This document shows, in pieces, positions 1 through 6,036 of a stretch of DNA of 10,890 bases. Numbering within the stretch: the stretch's first letter is position 1; each line of letters opens with the position of its first letter. Under the pieces are notes generated by a model. That model worked only from the letters and a program-made list of their open reading frames with translations. It was not told where the DNA came from and did not search any database. A program made the translations under genes and the position numbers. Origin of the DNA: Nanoarchaeales archaeon (GTDB lineage Archaea; Nanobdellota; Nanobdellia; Woesearchaeales; UBA583); assembly GCA_013215525.1 (NCBI GenBank), contig JABSQY010000057.1, positions 1 to 10,890 on the forward strand, read 5' to 3'.

Positions 1-43
1 TAAAACACATTTTTTTATTAAACTGTAAGTAATTTTATTAATA

Positions 44-51
44 CATAAATA
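44..51 (+). promoter_or_regulatory. Weak TATA-like box, leaderless-type position
   Basis: CATAAATA occupies -29 to -22 relative to the ATG at 73, the same register as the clearer boxes in this window. It differs from a good archaeal TATA box at the first base, and other T/A-rich strings lie closer to the start, so this is tentative. Confidence 0.3.
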
Positions 52-72
52 CTTTTTATATTATATATAAAA

Positions 73-1119
73 ATGGAACCTTCACAATACGCCAAATTAA
101 AACAAGTATTAAGTAATTATTTTACAGATATTCAATACTCAGAAATTACACAATTAAATTCAAAAAGTAATGATAACACTAATAATAATTCTAATTCAAA
201 TGAAACTTTTAAAGTAAAAGTTAGAAAGAATTTATTTATTCTAAAACAATTAAATTCAAATAATGAGAAAACAGATAATCTAGTTCAAGATTTAATTCAT
301 GTAACAGATTACTTAGCTTTAAACAACTTTGAAACAACAAATTTAGTTGAAACAACAGTTGGAGAAAAATTTGTAAAAATTGAAAATGAAACATACATAT
401 TATACAAATATATTTATGGAATTATTCCAAAGAAATTTGACTTATCAAATAATCATTTAAAATCATTAGGAATTTATTTAGCAAACGTTCACAAGTCATT
501 AAAAGAGTTACAATATACTCCAAAAAAATCAAATGATACAAAAGACACAAAGAACATACAAATTTTAATTAAAAACCAAATCAAAACATTAAAAGAAGAA
601 ATTAATAAATTTGAAGAAGATGATAAAGAATTAATTAATGCAATGATTGAGGAATATGATAAAGTAAATAAAGAATTTTTAGAGAATGTTGATAACAATC
701 AAATCATTCATGGGAATTCAATAATTGAAAATGTATTATATGATAAACAATACAATGATTATTATTTAATTAATTTTAACAATATTTTAATTGAAAATAA
801 ATTTAATGACATTGGTAGTTTATGTAGTAGTTTTTTCATAAGTGAAAATACAAATAAAGTATTATATAGTAGAAAGATGCACGACAAGTTCATAATTGGA
901 TATTATTTAACTATGGTAAAAAATACTCAAAAAGTAGAAAGAATTTCAAAAGAAGATTTCATGAAACAATGTGTGGACGCGACAATGCTTGTATCTCTGC
1001 AAAATACTTTAAAGTATTATATTGATTCTTTAAAGAATGATAATAAAAATAATATAGAAAAAGCTCAAAACAGTTATGAACTATTTAGAGTTATACATAA
1101 AGACAACTATACTTTGTAG
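73..1119 (+). CDS. APH/homoserine-kinase-fold protein, probable pseudokinase
   Basis: This 348-residue protein resembles the aminoglycoside phosphotransferase / homoserine kinase II superfamily. Visible landmarks are a beta-strand ending in a lysine that could be the ATP-contacting Lys (FILKQ, Lys58), a hinge-like stretch (YILYKYIYG, about 108-116), a helix with GIYLANVHKS, and the catalytic-loop equivalent HGNSIIEN (213-220) followed by YLINF (Asn234). In active members the loop reads HGDxxxxN and the metal-binding element reads (I/L)DF. Here both acidic residues are Asn (Asn215, Asn234), so phosphotransfer is doubtful. The place where a nucleotide-binding loop is expected (about 29-43) is a low-complexity Asn/Ser run. 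Known from the family: these folds phosphorylate small molecules. Inferred: a binding or regulatory pseudokinase, substrate unknown. No Shine-Dalgarno is present; a weak TATA-like CATAAATA lies at 44-51. The gene stands alone and ends in TAG. Confidence 0.6.
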   Translation: MEPSQYAKLKQVLSNYFTDIQYSEITQLNSKSNDNTNNNSNSNETFKVKVRKNLFILKQLNSNNEKTDNLVQDLIHVTDYLALNNFETTNLVETTVGEKFVKIENETYILYKYIYGIIPKKFDLSNNHLKSLGIYLANVHKSLKELQYTPKKSNDTKDTKNIQILIKNQIKTLKEEINKFEEDDKELINAMIEEYDKVNKEFLENVDNNQIIHGNSIIENVLYDKQYNDYYLINFNNILIENKFNDIGSLCSSFFISENTNKVLYSRKMHDKFIIGYYLTMVKNTQKVERISKEDFMKQCVDATMLVSLQNTLKYYIDSLKNDNKNNIEKAQNSYELFRVIHKDNYTL

Positions 1120-1177
1120 AGTTTCTTTATGCTCTAAGAATTATTTTTATTAAAATCTTTGATTTTAACAAAAAAGA
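1117..1177 (+). terminator. Hairpins after the pseudokinase gene
   Basis: A small stem TAGAG/CTCTA (1117-1121 with 1132-1136) overlaps the stop codon. It is followed by a perfect stem TTAAAATC-TTT-GATTTTAA (1150-1168), which extends outward past one mismatch through a T-run (1144-1148) paired with an A-run (1170-1174). The position just after the stop supports a 3'-end signal. Whether an archaeal polymerase uses the hairpin or only the T-run at 1144-1148 cannot be told from sequence. Confidence 0.45.
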
Positions 1178-1253
1178 ATTGTTTATGTATAAGGATAATT
1201 ATACAATCTAATTAAAACCAATATGATTTAATTTCTTAAAATTAAACCAAATG

Positions 1254-1261
1254 TTTATATA
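1254..1261 (+). promoter_or_regulatory. TATA box of the 71/99-aa gene pair
   Basis: TTTATATA lies at -29 to -22 from the ATG at 1283, preceded by the A-rich stretch AAACCAAATG, which may be a TFB recognition element. The distance fits transcription starting at, or within a base or two of, the start codon. There is no ribosome binding site between the box and the ATG. Confidence 0.6.
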
Positions 1262-1282
1262 ATTTAAAATACTATTATTAAT

Positions 1283-1498
1283 ATGGAAACAATAACCCAA
1301 ACCACAACCACTGAGTATGTTGATAATTTTCAAAAATTAGATTTATCTCATTTAAAGAGATTAAACATGTCTGAAGAAGAAACTTTGAAAGAAAATGAGA
1401 AGTTTAGAAAACAAGTTCAAAGTGGAGATTTATCAAGACTTAGATCTGGAAAAGATATGAAAAAACTTTTAGATAAGTATAATCATTTATTTACTTAA
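1283..1498 (+). CDS. Unknown 71-aa protein, first gene of a pair
   Basis: I do not recognise this protein. It has a Thr-rich N-terminus (about residues 3-11) and then a charged, probably helical body with many Glu and Lys (SEEETLKENEKFRKQ, about 30-44), ending in DKYNHLF. It has no Cys, no membrane segment and no signal peptide. The start is supported by the TATA-like box at -29 to -22. The stop codon is separated from the next ATG by a single base, so the two genes are almost certainly co-transcribed and their products may act together. A small charged protein followed closely by a slightly larger one resembles toxin-antitoxin layout, but no sequence motif supports that, so it is only a thought. 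Confidence 0.6.
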   Translation: METITQTTTTEYVDNFQKLDLSHLKRLNMSEEETLKENEKFRKQVQSGDLSRLRSGKDMKKLLDKYNHLFT

Positions 1499-1499
1499 A

Positions 1500-1799
1500 A
1501 TGTTAGACATTAATACATATAATGATTTAATTAAGTTTTCAGATGGTTTTTTGTTAGATTTAGGGGATATATTTAATTATTATCAAGAAATAAAAGAATC
1601 AAGTTATATAATTTCGATTATTTATTCTTTAAATTTATCTATTGAAACAATTTCATTTTTTCTAAGAAAAAATCCAAAAGAAATTGAAACTCAAATAAAT
1701 CAAACAAAAATAATCTTAAAAAAGTTTAAATTAACTTACGATATTGAAAAAGATAAAATCACATTATTATCTTTAAGAAATACTAAATTAGAAAAGTAA
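1500..1799 (+). CDS. Unknown 99-aa protein, second gene of a pair
   Basis: I do not recognise this protein. It reads as a mostly helical N-terminal part with a hydrophobic stretch SYIISIIYSLNLSIETISFF (about 35-54, amphipathic rather than clearly transmembrane). A Lys-rich helix follows, then two likely strands, KLTYDIEKDKITLLSL (about 76-91). It starts one base after the preceding stop (TAA-A-ATG), with no promoter box and no Shine-Dalgarno of its own, so translation probably depends on re-initiation or coupling with the 71-aa gene. After the stop, the same reading frame resumes a Lys/Pro-rich run beyond two TAA codons (up to about 1915), which may be a decayed C-terminal tail or a composition effect. 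Confidence 0.55.
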   Translation: MLDINTYNDLIKFSDGFLLDLGDIFNYYQEIKESSYIISIIYSLNLSIETISFFLRKNPKEIETQINQTKIILKKFKLTYDIEKDKITLLSLRNTKLEK

Positions 1800-1800
1800 A

Positions 1801-1920
1801 ACCAAACACACAGCTAAAACTCCCACAAACCCAAAAAGAACCCAAAACTAGTAGAAATAAAAGAAAGCAAACAGCCTGCCCCAAAACCCTACAAGAAAAT
1901 AAAAAAAACCTAACTCAAAT
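1801..1920. other. A/C-rich, T-poor convergent intergenic block
   Basis: By eye this 120-base block contains about 11 T, against roughly a third or more T elsewhere, and is unusually rich in C. Five C-tracts of three or four bases occur at 1822-1824, 1830-1832, 1841-1843, 1879-1882 and 1887-1889, so the minus strand is a G-tract strand containing GGGTTTTGGGG. It lies between convergent genes (99-aa gene on +, membrane gene on -). Possible explanations are a decayed Lys/Pro/Thr-rich coding tail, an unstructured 3' RNA, or a minus-strand G-quadruplex-prone element. None is proven. Confidence 0.5.
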
Positions 1921-1943
1921 AATCCAAAAGCAGTATTAAAATA

Positions 1944-1967
1944 AATTATTTAAATTAAAAAATAATT
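1944..1967 (-). terminator. AT hairpin after the membrane coiled-coil gene
   Basis: Arms AATTATTT (1944-1951) and AAATAATT (1960-1967) with an 8-base loop lie immediately beyond the TAA at 1971-1969. Read on the minus strand the loop and flanks are T-rich, which fits a 3'-end signal. The stem is pure A/T, so chance is a real alternative. Confidence 0.35.
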
Positions 1968-1968
1968 T

Positions 1969-2379
1969 TTATGAGAATAATTCATAGCATTTTTGTAGTC
2001 CAAATATATTCCCATTAAAAACTGATAAACATTCAGTTAAAGAATTAACTGTATTTAATATATCGTTAGTTTCTTCATATTTATTATTTATTTGACTATT
2101 TGAATTTATATTTTTATTATATTCTTCAACTAATAAATTATATTCATTTACTAATTCTTTATTATTATCTTCTATTATCATTATATGATTATTCATAAGA
2201 TTTTGTATATTTTCAAGTTCAATATATTTATCTTCAAGTATTTTATTTTCAGTTATTAATTCATTTATTTTATTATTACTTGAAAAAATATTAAAAGTTA
2301 TAACAAATATTAAAAAAATTATTAATACTACCCAAATACTTCTTTCTAATATAGCAAATGATTTTTCATCTTCATTCAT
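1969..2379 (-). CDS. Single-pass membrane protein with coiled coil
   Basis: The 136-residue protein has a short charged N-terminus (MNEDEKSFAILER), one strongly hydrophobic helix at about residues 15-32 (IWVVLIIFLIFVITFNIF), then a long Asn/Glu/Lys-rich heptad-like helix (about 35-95) with Leu/Ile at regular spacing. The C-terminal segment holds the only two cysteines, Cys117 and Cys131, which could form a small disulfide-closed loop if the domain is outside the cell. The acidic N-terminus with Arg13 just before the helix does not settle the topology. I cannot assign a family. Such anchors with a coiled-coil stalk can act as scaffolds or surface stalks; that is inference. The start is supported by the box TATTTAAA at -29 to -22. 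Confidence 0.6.
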   Translation of the reverse strand: MNEDEKSFAILERSIWVVLIIFLIFVITFNIFSSNNKINELITENKILEDKYIELENIQNLMNNHIMIIEDNNKELVNEYNLLVEEYNKNINSNSQINNKYEETNDILNTVNSLTECLSVFNGNIFGLQKCYELFS

Positions 2380-2400
2380 ATTTTTTTTGTATTTATCTTA

Positions 2401-2408
2401 TTTAAATA
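2401..2408 (-). promoter_or_regulatory. TATA box of the membrane coiled-coil gene
   Basis: On the minus strand TATTTAAA sits at -29 to -22 from the ATG (2379), preceded by GAAATA, which resembles a purine-rich TFB recognition element. The interval to the ATG is A-rich with no ribosome binding site. Confidence 0.55.
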
Positions 2409-2421
2409 TATTTCTAGTAAT

Positions 2422-2492
2422 AAAATAGAATAAAATTCTCCAAATTTTAAATACAGAATATCGCTACCTTTCAGTCGCTCACAAAATAGAAT
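2422..2492. repeat. Direct repeat AAAATAGAAT around a GC-richer patch
   Basis: AAAATAGAAT occurs at 2422-2431 and again at 2483-2492. Between them, 2460-2481 contains two TCGCT strings (2461-2465 and 2475-2479) in a GC-richer setting that stands out from the surrounding A/T. No gene lies here. It may be a remnant of an insertion, a regulatory element in the leader of the membrane gene, or chance. Confidence 0.3.
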
Positions 2493-2509
2493 TTTTACAA
2501 GTAAAAATA

Positions 2510-2547
2510 TAATAATAAAAAATTAGAATTTTCCCAAAAGGGAAAAT
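2510..2547 (-). terminator. Terminator of aspS (GC-clamped hairpin plus T-run)
   Basis: ATTTTCCC (2528-2535), loop AAAA, GGGAAAAT (2540-2547) is a perfect 8-bp stem with three G-C pairs. It begins a few bases after the aspS stop and on the minus strand is followed by CTAATTTTTTATTATTA. This has the form of a bacterial intrinsic terminator and is the strongest hairpin in the window. Confidence 0.7.
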
Positions 2548-2551
2548 GAAA

Positions 2552-4387
2552 TTACTCAGCCTTAACTTCTTCTTTCTTTTCCTTAGGAACAACCATACTC
2601 AAGTAAAGATCACGTAACTGCTCAGGCTCAACTTTCAAAGGTGAACCATCCATAGGATTATGTCCCTGCTTATTACGAGGAAAAGCAATAACATCTCTAA
2701 TAGATTCTTTCCCTTCTAGAAGAGTAATAATTCTATCAAGACCTAAAGCGCAACCTCTATGAGGAGGAGCTGCATAATTATAAGCCTTAACAAACCAACC
2801 AAAATTCTCTTCAATTCGTTCAGCTGAAAATCCAGATAATTCAAACATCTTCTTTTGTAACTCAGGTTTGTGAATTCTTTTAGCTCCAGAAGAAATTTCT
2901 ACTCCGTTGTAAACTAAATCATAACAATCAGAAACTAAAGATAAAACTTTTTTCTTAACATCTTCCTTTAAAATATCTTCAGCTGAAAGAGACATTAAAT
3001 ATTCAATATCTTCATCCATTGGCATAACAAAAGGATTATGTTCAAAGTCTAACTTTTGAGCACCTTCATCAAAATGAAATAATGGAAAATCAACAATCCA
3101 AGTTAATAGATGTTGACCTTCTTTCATAAATCCATAAGTCTTTGCTAAATGTCTTCGTAAACTATCTAAAATATCATTAGTTTGTCCAACTGAGTCAGAA
3201 ACAAAGAATAATAAATCAGAATCAACTGCATTAAATCTTTCTTTAATTTGAACTAATTCTTCTTCAGTAAAGAACTTAGTAATACTTCCTTCTAATTTCC
3301 CTTCAACAACTTTCATCCAAGCTAAACCTTTAGCACCGAAATCTTTTTGCGCAAGAGCAATTAATTTATCAATATCCTTTCTACCTAAATGGTCCATTCC
3401 ACCAGTAAATCTTAAACCTTTAACAAGTCCACCAGCCTTCGCATTTCCTGAAAAAACACCAAACCCACAATTTTCAACAATATCATTAACTGTAACTAAA
3501 GGGTCTAAAGTAATTCTAAAATCAGGTTTATCACAACCGTACTTATCCATAGCTTCCGCAAAAGTAATTGTATCAATATCAGCATCTAACTCAACATTAT
3601 AAATTTCTTTAAAAGATTTCTTTAAAATTTTATTCATAAAATCAAATAATTGTTTTTGTGACCAAAAAGCAACTTCCATATCAACTTGTTTAAATTCATA
3701 TTGTCTGTCCTTACGTAAATCTTCATCACGAAAGCAAGTAGCTAATTGATAATATTTCTCAATACCTGAAACCATTAAAATTTGTTTAAATAATTGTGGC
3801 GCTTGAGGTAGTGCAAAAAAAGTATTTGGATGTTTTCTTGAAGGAACTAAAAAGTCTCTTGCACCTTCAGGACTTGAACCAGCTAAAATTGGAGTATCAA
3901 CATTTAAGAACTCTTCTTCTTCAAACATTCTATGCATCATATTTGTAAATCTACTACGATTTTTTAAAGCTTTAAACATTGATGGTCGACGAAGGTCTAA
4001 ATATCTATACTCTAATCTTAATTCTTCATTAACTTCAACATCATCAGAAATTTCAAAAGGTAGTACATCACACTTGTTAACTAATTCATATGATTTAACT
4101 TGAATTTCAATATCTCCAGTAGGTAACTTTGAATTCACAGTTCCATCAGGTCTAGGAGCAACAATTCCAGTAACTGCAATTAAATATTCACGACGAAATT
4201 CAGACACTGCATCAAACTTATCAGTATAATCTGGATCGAAAACTACTTGCGTAATTCCATTTCTATCTCTTAAATCAATAAACTTTAATCCACCGTGATC
4301 TCTCACTTTTTGAGCCCAACCGATTAAAGTAACTGTTGAGTCTTTATCTTCAATTCTTACTTGATTACATGTGTGTGTTCTATCCAT
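2552..4387 (-). CDS. aspS: Aspartyl-tRNA synthetase, bacterial type
   Basis: This class II synthetase charges tRNA-Asp with aspartate in the cytoplasm. It has 611 residues, the normal length for the bacterial type. In order: an N-terminal OB-fold anticodon-binding domain (about 1-105, with GWAQKVRDHGGLKFIDLRDR); a flipping loop SSPEGARDF (171-179); QAPQLFKQ (195-202); motif 2 FRDEDLRKDRQYEF (219-232); the GAD domain inserted in the catalytic core (about 290-420), found only in the bacterial form; motif 3 GCALGLDRI (545-553); and the bacterial C-terminal SIRDVIAFPR (562-571). His31 in VRDHGG is the residue seen in non-discriminating bacterial enzymes that also charge tRNA-Asn; discriminating E. 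coli has Leu. The second specificity site (about Val97) is not informative. The 3' end of the gene is clearly GC-richer than its surroundings. In an archaeal-type setting a bacterial AspRS implies transfer. Confidence 0.97.
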   Translation of the reverse strand: MDRTHTCNQVRIEDKDSTVTLIGWAQKVRDHGGLKFIDLRDRNGITQVVFDPDYTDKFDAVSEFRREYLIAVTGIVAPRPDGTVNSKLPTGDIEIQVKSYELVNKCDVLPFEISDDVEVNEELRLEYRYLDLRRPSMFKALKNRSRFTNMMHRMFEEEEFLNVDTPILAGSSPEGARDFLVPSRKHPNTFFALPQAPQLFKQILMVSGIEKYYQLATCFRDEDLRKDRQYEFKQVDMEVAFWSQKQLFDFMNKILKKSFKEIYNVELDADIDTITFAEAMDKYGCDKPDFRITLDPLVTVNDIVENCGFGVFSGNAKAGGLVKGLRFTGGMDHLGRKDIDKLIALAQKDFGAKGLAWMKVVEGKLEGSITKFFTEEELVQIKERFNAVDSDLLFFVSDSVGQTNDILDSLRRHLAKTYGFMKEGQHLLTWIVDFPLFHFDEGAQKLDFEHNPFVMPMDEDIEYLMSLSAEDILKEDVKKKVLSLVSDCYDLVYNGVEISSGAKRIHKPELQKKMFELSGFSAERIEENFGWFVKAYNYAAPPHRGCALGLDRIITLLEGKESIRDVIAFPRNKQGHNPMDGSPLKVEPEQLRDLYLSMVVPKEKKEEVKAE

Positions 4388-4400
4388 TTTGTAAAATATA

Positions 4401-4434
4401 AGACTAAAATATCATATGATGATTTTAGTAGTCT
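4401..4434 (-). promoter_or_regulatory. Near-perfect palindrome over the aspS promoter
   Basis: CTAAAATATCAT is mirrored by ATGATGATTTTAG (4404-4428), a 12-bp palindrome interrupted by one extra G, with flanking AGA/TCT continuing it. It covers -29 to -22 of aspS, where the weak TATA-like TATGATAT would be. It could be an operator occluding the promoter, a hairpin in a leader if transcription starts further upstream, or a terminator for the gene upstream. Confidence 0.4.
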
Positions 4435-4502
4435 AATTATAGTAAAAATAAACATTTTAATCTTTATAAGTCTTATTAAACTAGAAGTAAAAACAAATAG
4501 AA

Positions 4503-4898
4503 TTATTTTTTATTCTTAGCTTTAATTTTCTTATAACTTTCTTTAATTTCCTTAAAATGTTTATTAAATTTCATTTTATCTTTTGTATCAATTGGTTCCT
4601 TAATTTTATAATAATATGTAGGTGAAGGAAGTAACGCATTATAATTTTTAAATATAACATTATCTTCATAACTAATCTTACTTTTTCGCAGCTTGGTAAC
4701 TAACTCCTCAAATTTTTTTAAACTATTTACTAACTGGATATATATTTGCTCATTTTCAGATTCATTTTCAGACTTCTTTTCAATAACTTCAAATGCAGCA
4801 AGTAAAATTTTATTATAAGTGTCATAAAACTTAATACCTAGACTTTCCATATTATTTTCAATTTTTCCATCGACATAGGTTAATAATACTTTTAACAT
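4503..4898 (-). CDS. Unknown 131-aa helical, basic-tailed protein
   Basis: I do not recognise this protein. Its N-terminal two thirds look helical, with a Glu/Ser/Asn-rich loop (SENESENE, about 43-50) and the helix VNSLKKFEELVTKLRKS (about 57-73). A short non-helical segment ALLPSPTYYYK (about 88-98) leads into a strongly basic C-terminal tail ending KKIKAKNKK, which suggests contact with nucleic acid or ribosome; that is inference. There is no signal peptide, membrane segment or Cys. Met17 is an alternative start, but the first Met is favoured because TTTATAAA lies at exactly -29 to -22 from it. The gene sits between aspS and the pseudouridine synthase on the same strand but has its own promoter. 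Confidence 0.55.
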   Translation of the reverse strand: MLKVLLTYVDGKIENNMESLGIKFYDTYNKILLAAFEVIEKKSENESENEQIYIQLVNSLKKFEELVTKLRKSKISYEDNVIFKNYNALLPSPTYYYKIKEPIDTKDKMKFNKHFKEIKESYKKIKAKNKK

Positions 4899-4919
4899 AA
4901 GAATTCTAATTTTTATACA

Positions 4920-4927
4920 TTTATAAA
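4920..4927 (-). promoter_or_regulatory. TATA box of the 131-aa gene
   Basis: On the minus strand TTTATAAA lies at -29 to -22 from the ATG at 4898, preceded by CTTAAGG. There is no ribosome binding site between box and start, consistent with a leaderless transcript. Confidence 0.6.
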
Positions 4928-4969
4928 CCTTAAGAATAAATAAAAAGTTAATAAAAACTAATAATAATA

Positions 4970-5006
4970 ATAAAAAATAGAAAAAATAAAAATCAAAGAT
5001 TTTTAT
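4970..5006 (-). terminator. Terminator overlapping the pseudouridine synthase stop
   Basis: ATAAAAATC (4986-4994), loop AAA, GATTTTTAT (4998-5006) is a perfect 9-bp stem that includes the stop codon (5005-5003). On the minus strand it is followed by TTTTTTCTATTTTTTATT. Hairpin plus T-run suggests a 3' end. The stem core is the same as in the hairpins after the pseudokinase gene and valS. Confidence 0.6.
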
Positions 5007-5746
5007 ATTTGGGAATTAGGACGAACATTAGGATTTTCAAAAATCTTCATCAAAAAATTCTTATCAACAACCATATATTTTCCCATAGGAATCTCTAAAT
5101 CTTTTAAATCTAAAGCTCCAATCTTTGTTCTTTTTAAATCACAAACACGAAACCCACGCTCTTCAAACATCTTACGAACTTGTCTCTTACGCCCTTCATT
5201 AATTCGAACAACATACTTACAAGGAGATAAATTCCAAATTTTACAAGGTGATAATCTATAATCATCAATATACAAACCACTCTCAATTTGTTTTTTATCA
5301 TTTGCATTAATATCACCATCTAAATGAGCTAAATATTCTTTAACAACTTTAGAACTTGGATGAATAATCTTTTGAGCAAGTTCTCCATCATTAGTTAAAA
5401 TAAGTAAACCAGTTGTAGGTTTATCCAAACGACCAACAGTCTTCACCTGAGCACGACCATCTTCAACATCAATCAAATCGTACACAGTATCAGGATTGTA
5501 TGCATCCTCCTTAGAACATACAAAACCTTTTGGTTTATTTAAAATAATATAATATTTTTCATCTGATGTAGTAATCTTTTTACCAAAAATTTCAATAGAA
5601 TCTGAGAATGTACACTGGTCTCCTAACTTTGCAACAACTCCATTAACTTTAACATCTCCATCTTCAATATACTCTTCAGCTTTCCTTCTTCCACAATACC
5701 CTGAATGTGCAATAATTTTTTGAACTCTAGCTCTCTCTTCTGTCAT
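5003..5746 (-). CDS. RsuA/RluB-family rRNA pseudouridine synthase
   Basis: This 247-residue enzyme of the RsuA/RluB/RluE/RluF family converts specific uridines in rRNA to pseudouridine. An N-terminal S4 RNA-binding domain covers about 6-50 (VQKIIAHSGYCGRRKAEEYI). The catalytic domain holds the family signature GRLDKPTTGLLILTNDG (105-121), with Asp108 as the expected nucleophile, HPSSKVVKEYLA (129-140), and the RNA-contacting EGRKRQVRKMFEERG (184-198). Length and order match RluB more than RsuA, but the exact target (23S or 16S) cannot be decided by eye, so no symbol is given. The family is typically bacterial; archaea mostly use guide RNAs or TruB/Pus10 types, so in this context it is another likely acquired gene. 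The start is supported by TTTATAAA at -29 to -22. Confidence 0.92.
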   Translation of the reverse strand: MTEERARVQKIIAHSGYCGRRKAEEYIEDGDVKVNGVVAKLGDQCTFSDSIEIFGKKITTSDEKYYIILNKPKGFVCSKEDAYNPDTVYDLIDVEDGRAQVKTVGRLDKPTTGLLILTNDGELAQKIIHPSSKVVKEYLAHLDGDINANDKKQIESGLYIDDYRLSPCKIWNLSPCKYVVRINEGRKRQVRKMFEERGFRVCDLKRTKIGALDLKDLEIPMGKYMVVDKNFLMKIFENPNVRPNSQI

Positions 5747-5767
5747 AATAAAATGAATCTTTAATTG

Positions 5768-5775
5768 TTTATAAA
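5768..5775 (-). promoter_or_regulatory. TATA box of the pseudouridine synthase gene
   Basis: The symmetric octamer TTTATAAA lies at -29 to -22 from the ATG at 5746 on the minus strand, with no ribosome binding site between. It is identical in sequence and position to the box of the 131-aa gene. Confidence 0.6.
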
Positions 5776-5926
5776 ATAAACTAACTATCTTATTCCACGT
5801 AACTTATAAATAATAACTAATTAATAAAAACTAAAAATCATTTTTTTTAACTAACTCAATAACTAAACTTACAACATTTAAATTGAGCTTGACATTGTAA
5901 GATATATTTTAAATTATTTATTATAT

Positions 5927-5950
5927 ATTTTCAAATGTTTGAAAATTTTC
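5927..5950. repeat. Palindrome in the divergent intergenic region
   Basis: ATTTTCAAA (5927-5935), TG, TTTGAAAAT (5938-5946) is a perfect 9-bp inverted repeat, directly joined to a second palindrome GAAAATTTTC (5941-5950). It lies about 90 bases upstream of the valS box and 150 from the opposite box. It could be a shared operator or the terminator of an unseen transcript. Confidence 0.35.
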
Positions 5951-6036
5951 TAATTACATAAAAATTAAACATTACCATCTAATTTTCACAAATAATTCCA
6001 ATTACACACTATATTTTCTAAATCTTAAAGAAAAAC

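Noticed and set aside
1283..1799. Assigning the gene pair as a toxin-antitoxin system
   Set aside because: Only the layout fits; neither protein shows a recognisable toxin or antitoxin motif.
2453..2500. Possible CRISPR repeat or tRNA fragment in the GC-richer patch
   Set aside because: Single copy in the window, no spacer periodicity, and no cloverleaf could be drawn.
5134..5319. Small minus-strand frame inside the pseudouridine synthase gene
   Set aside because: It is out of frame with a gene whose family motifs run through this stretch, and it has no promoter of its own.
5889..5917. Bacterial sigma-70 promoter starting with TTGACA
   Set aside because: TTGACA is present, but the region 17 bases on (AATTAT) is a poor -10, and it lies about 170 bases from the valS start.
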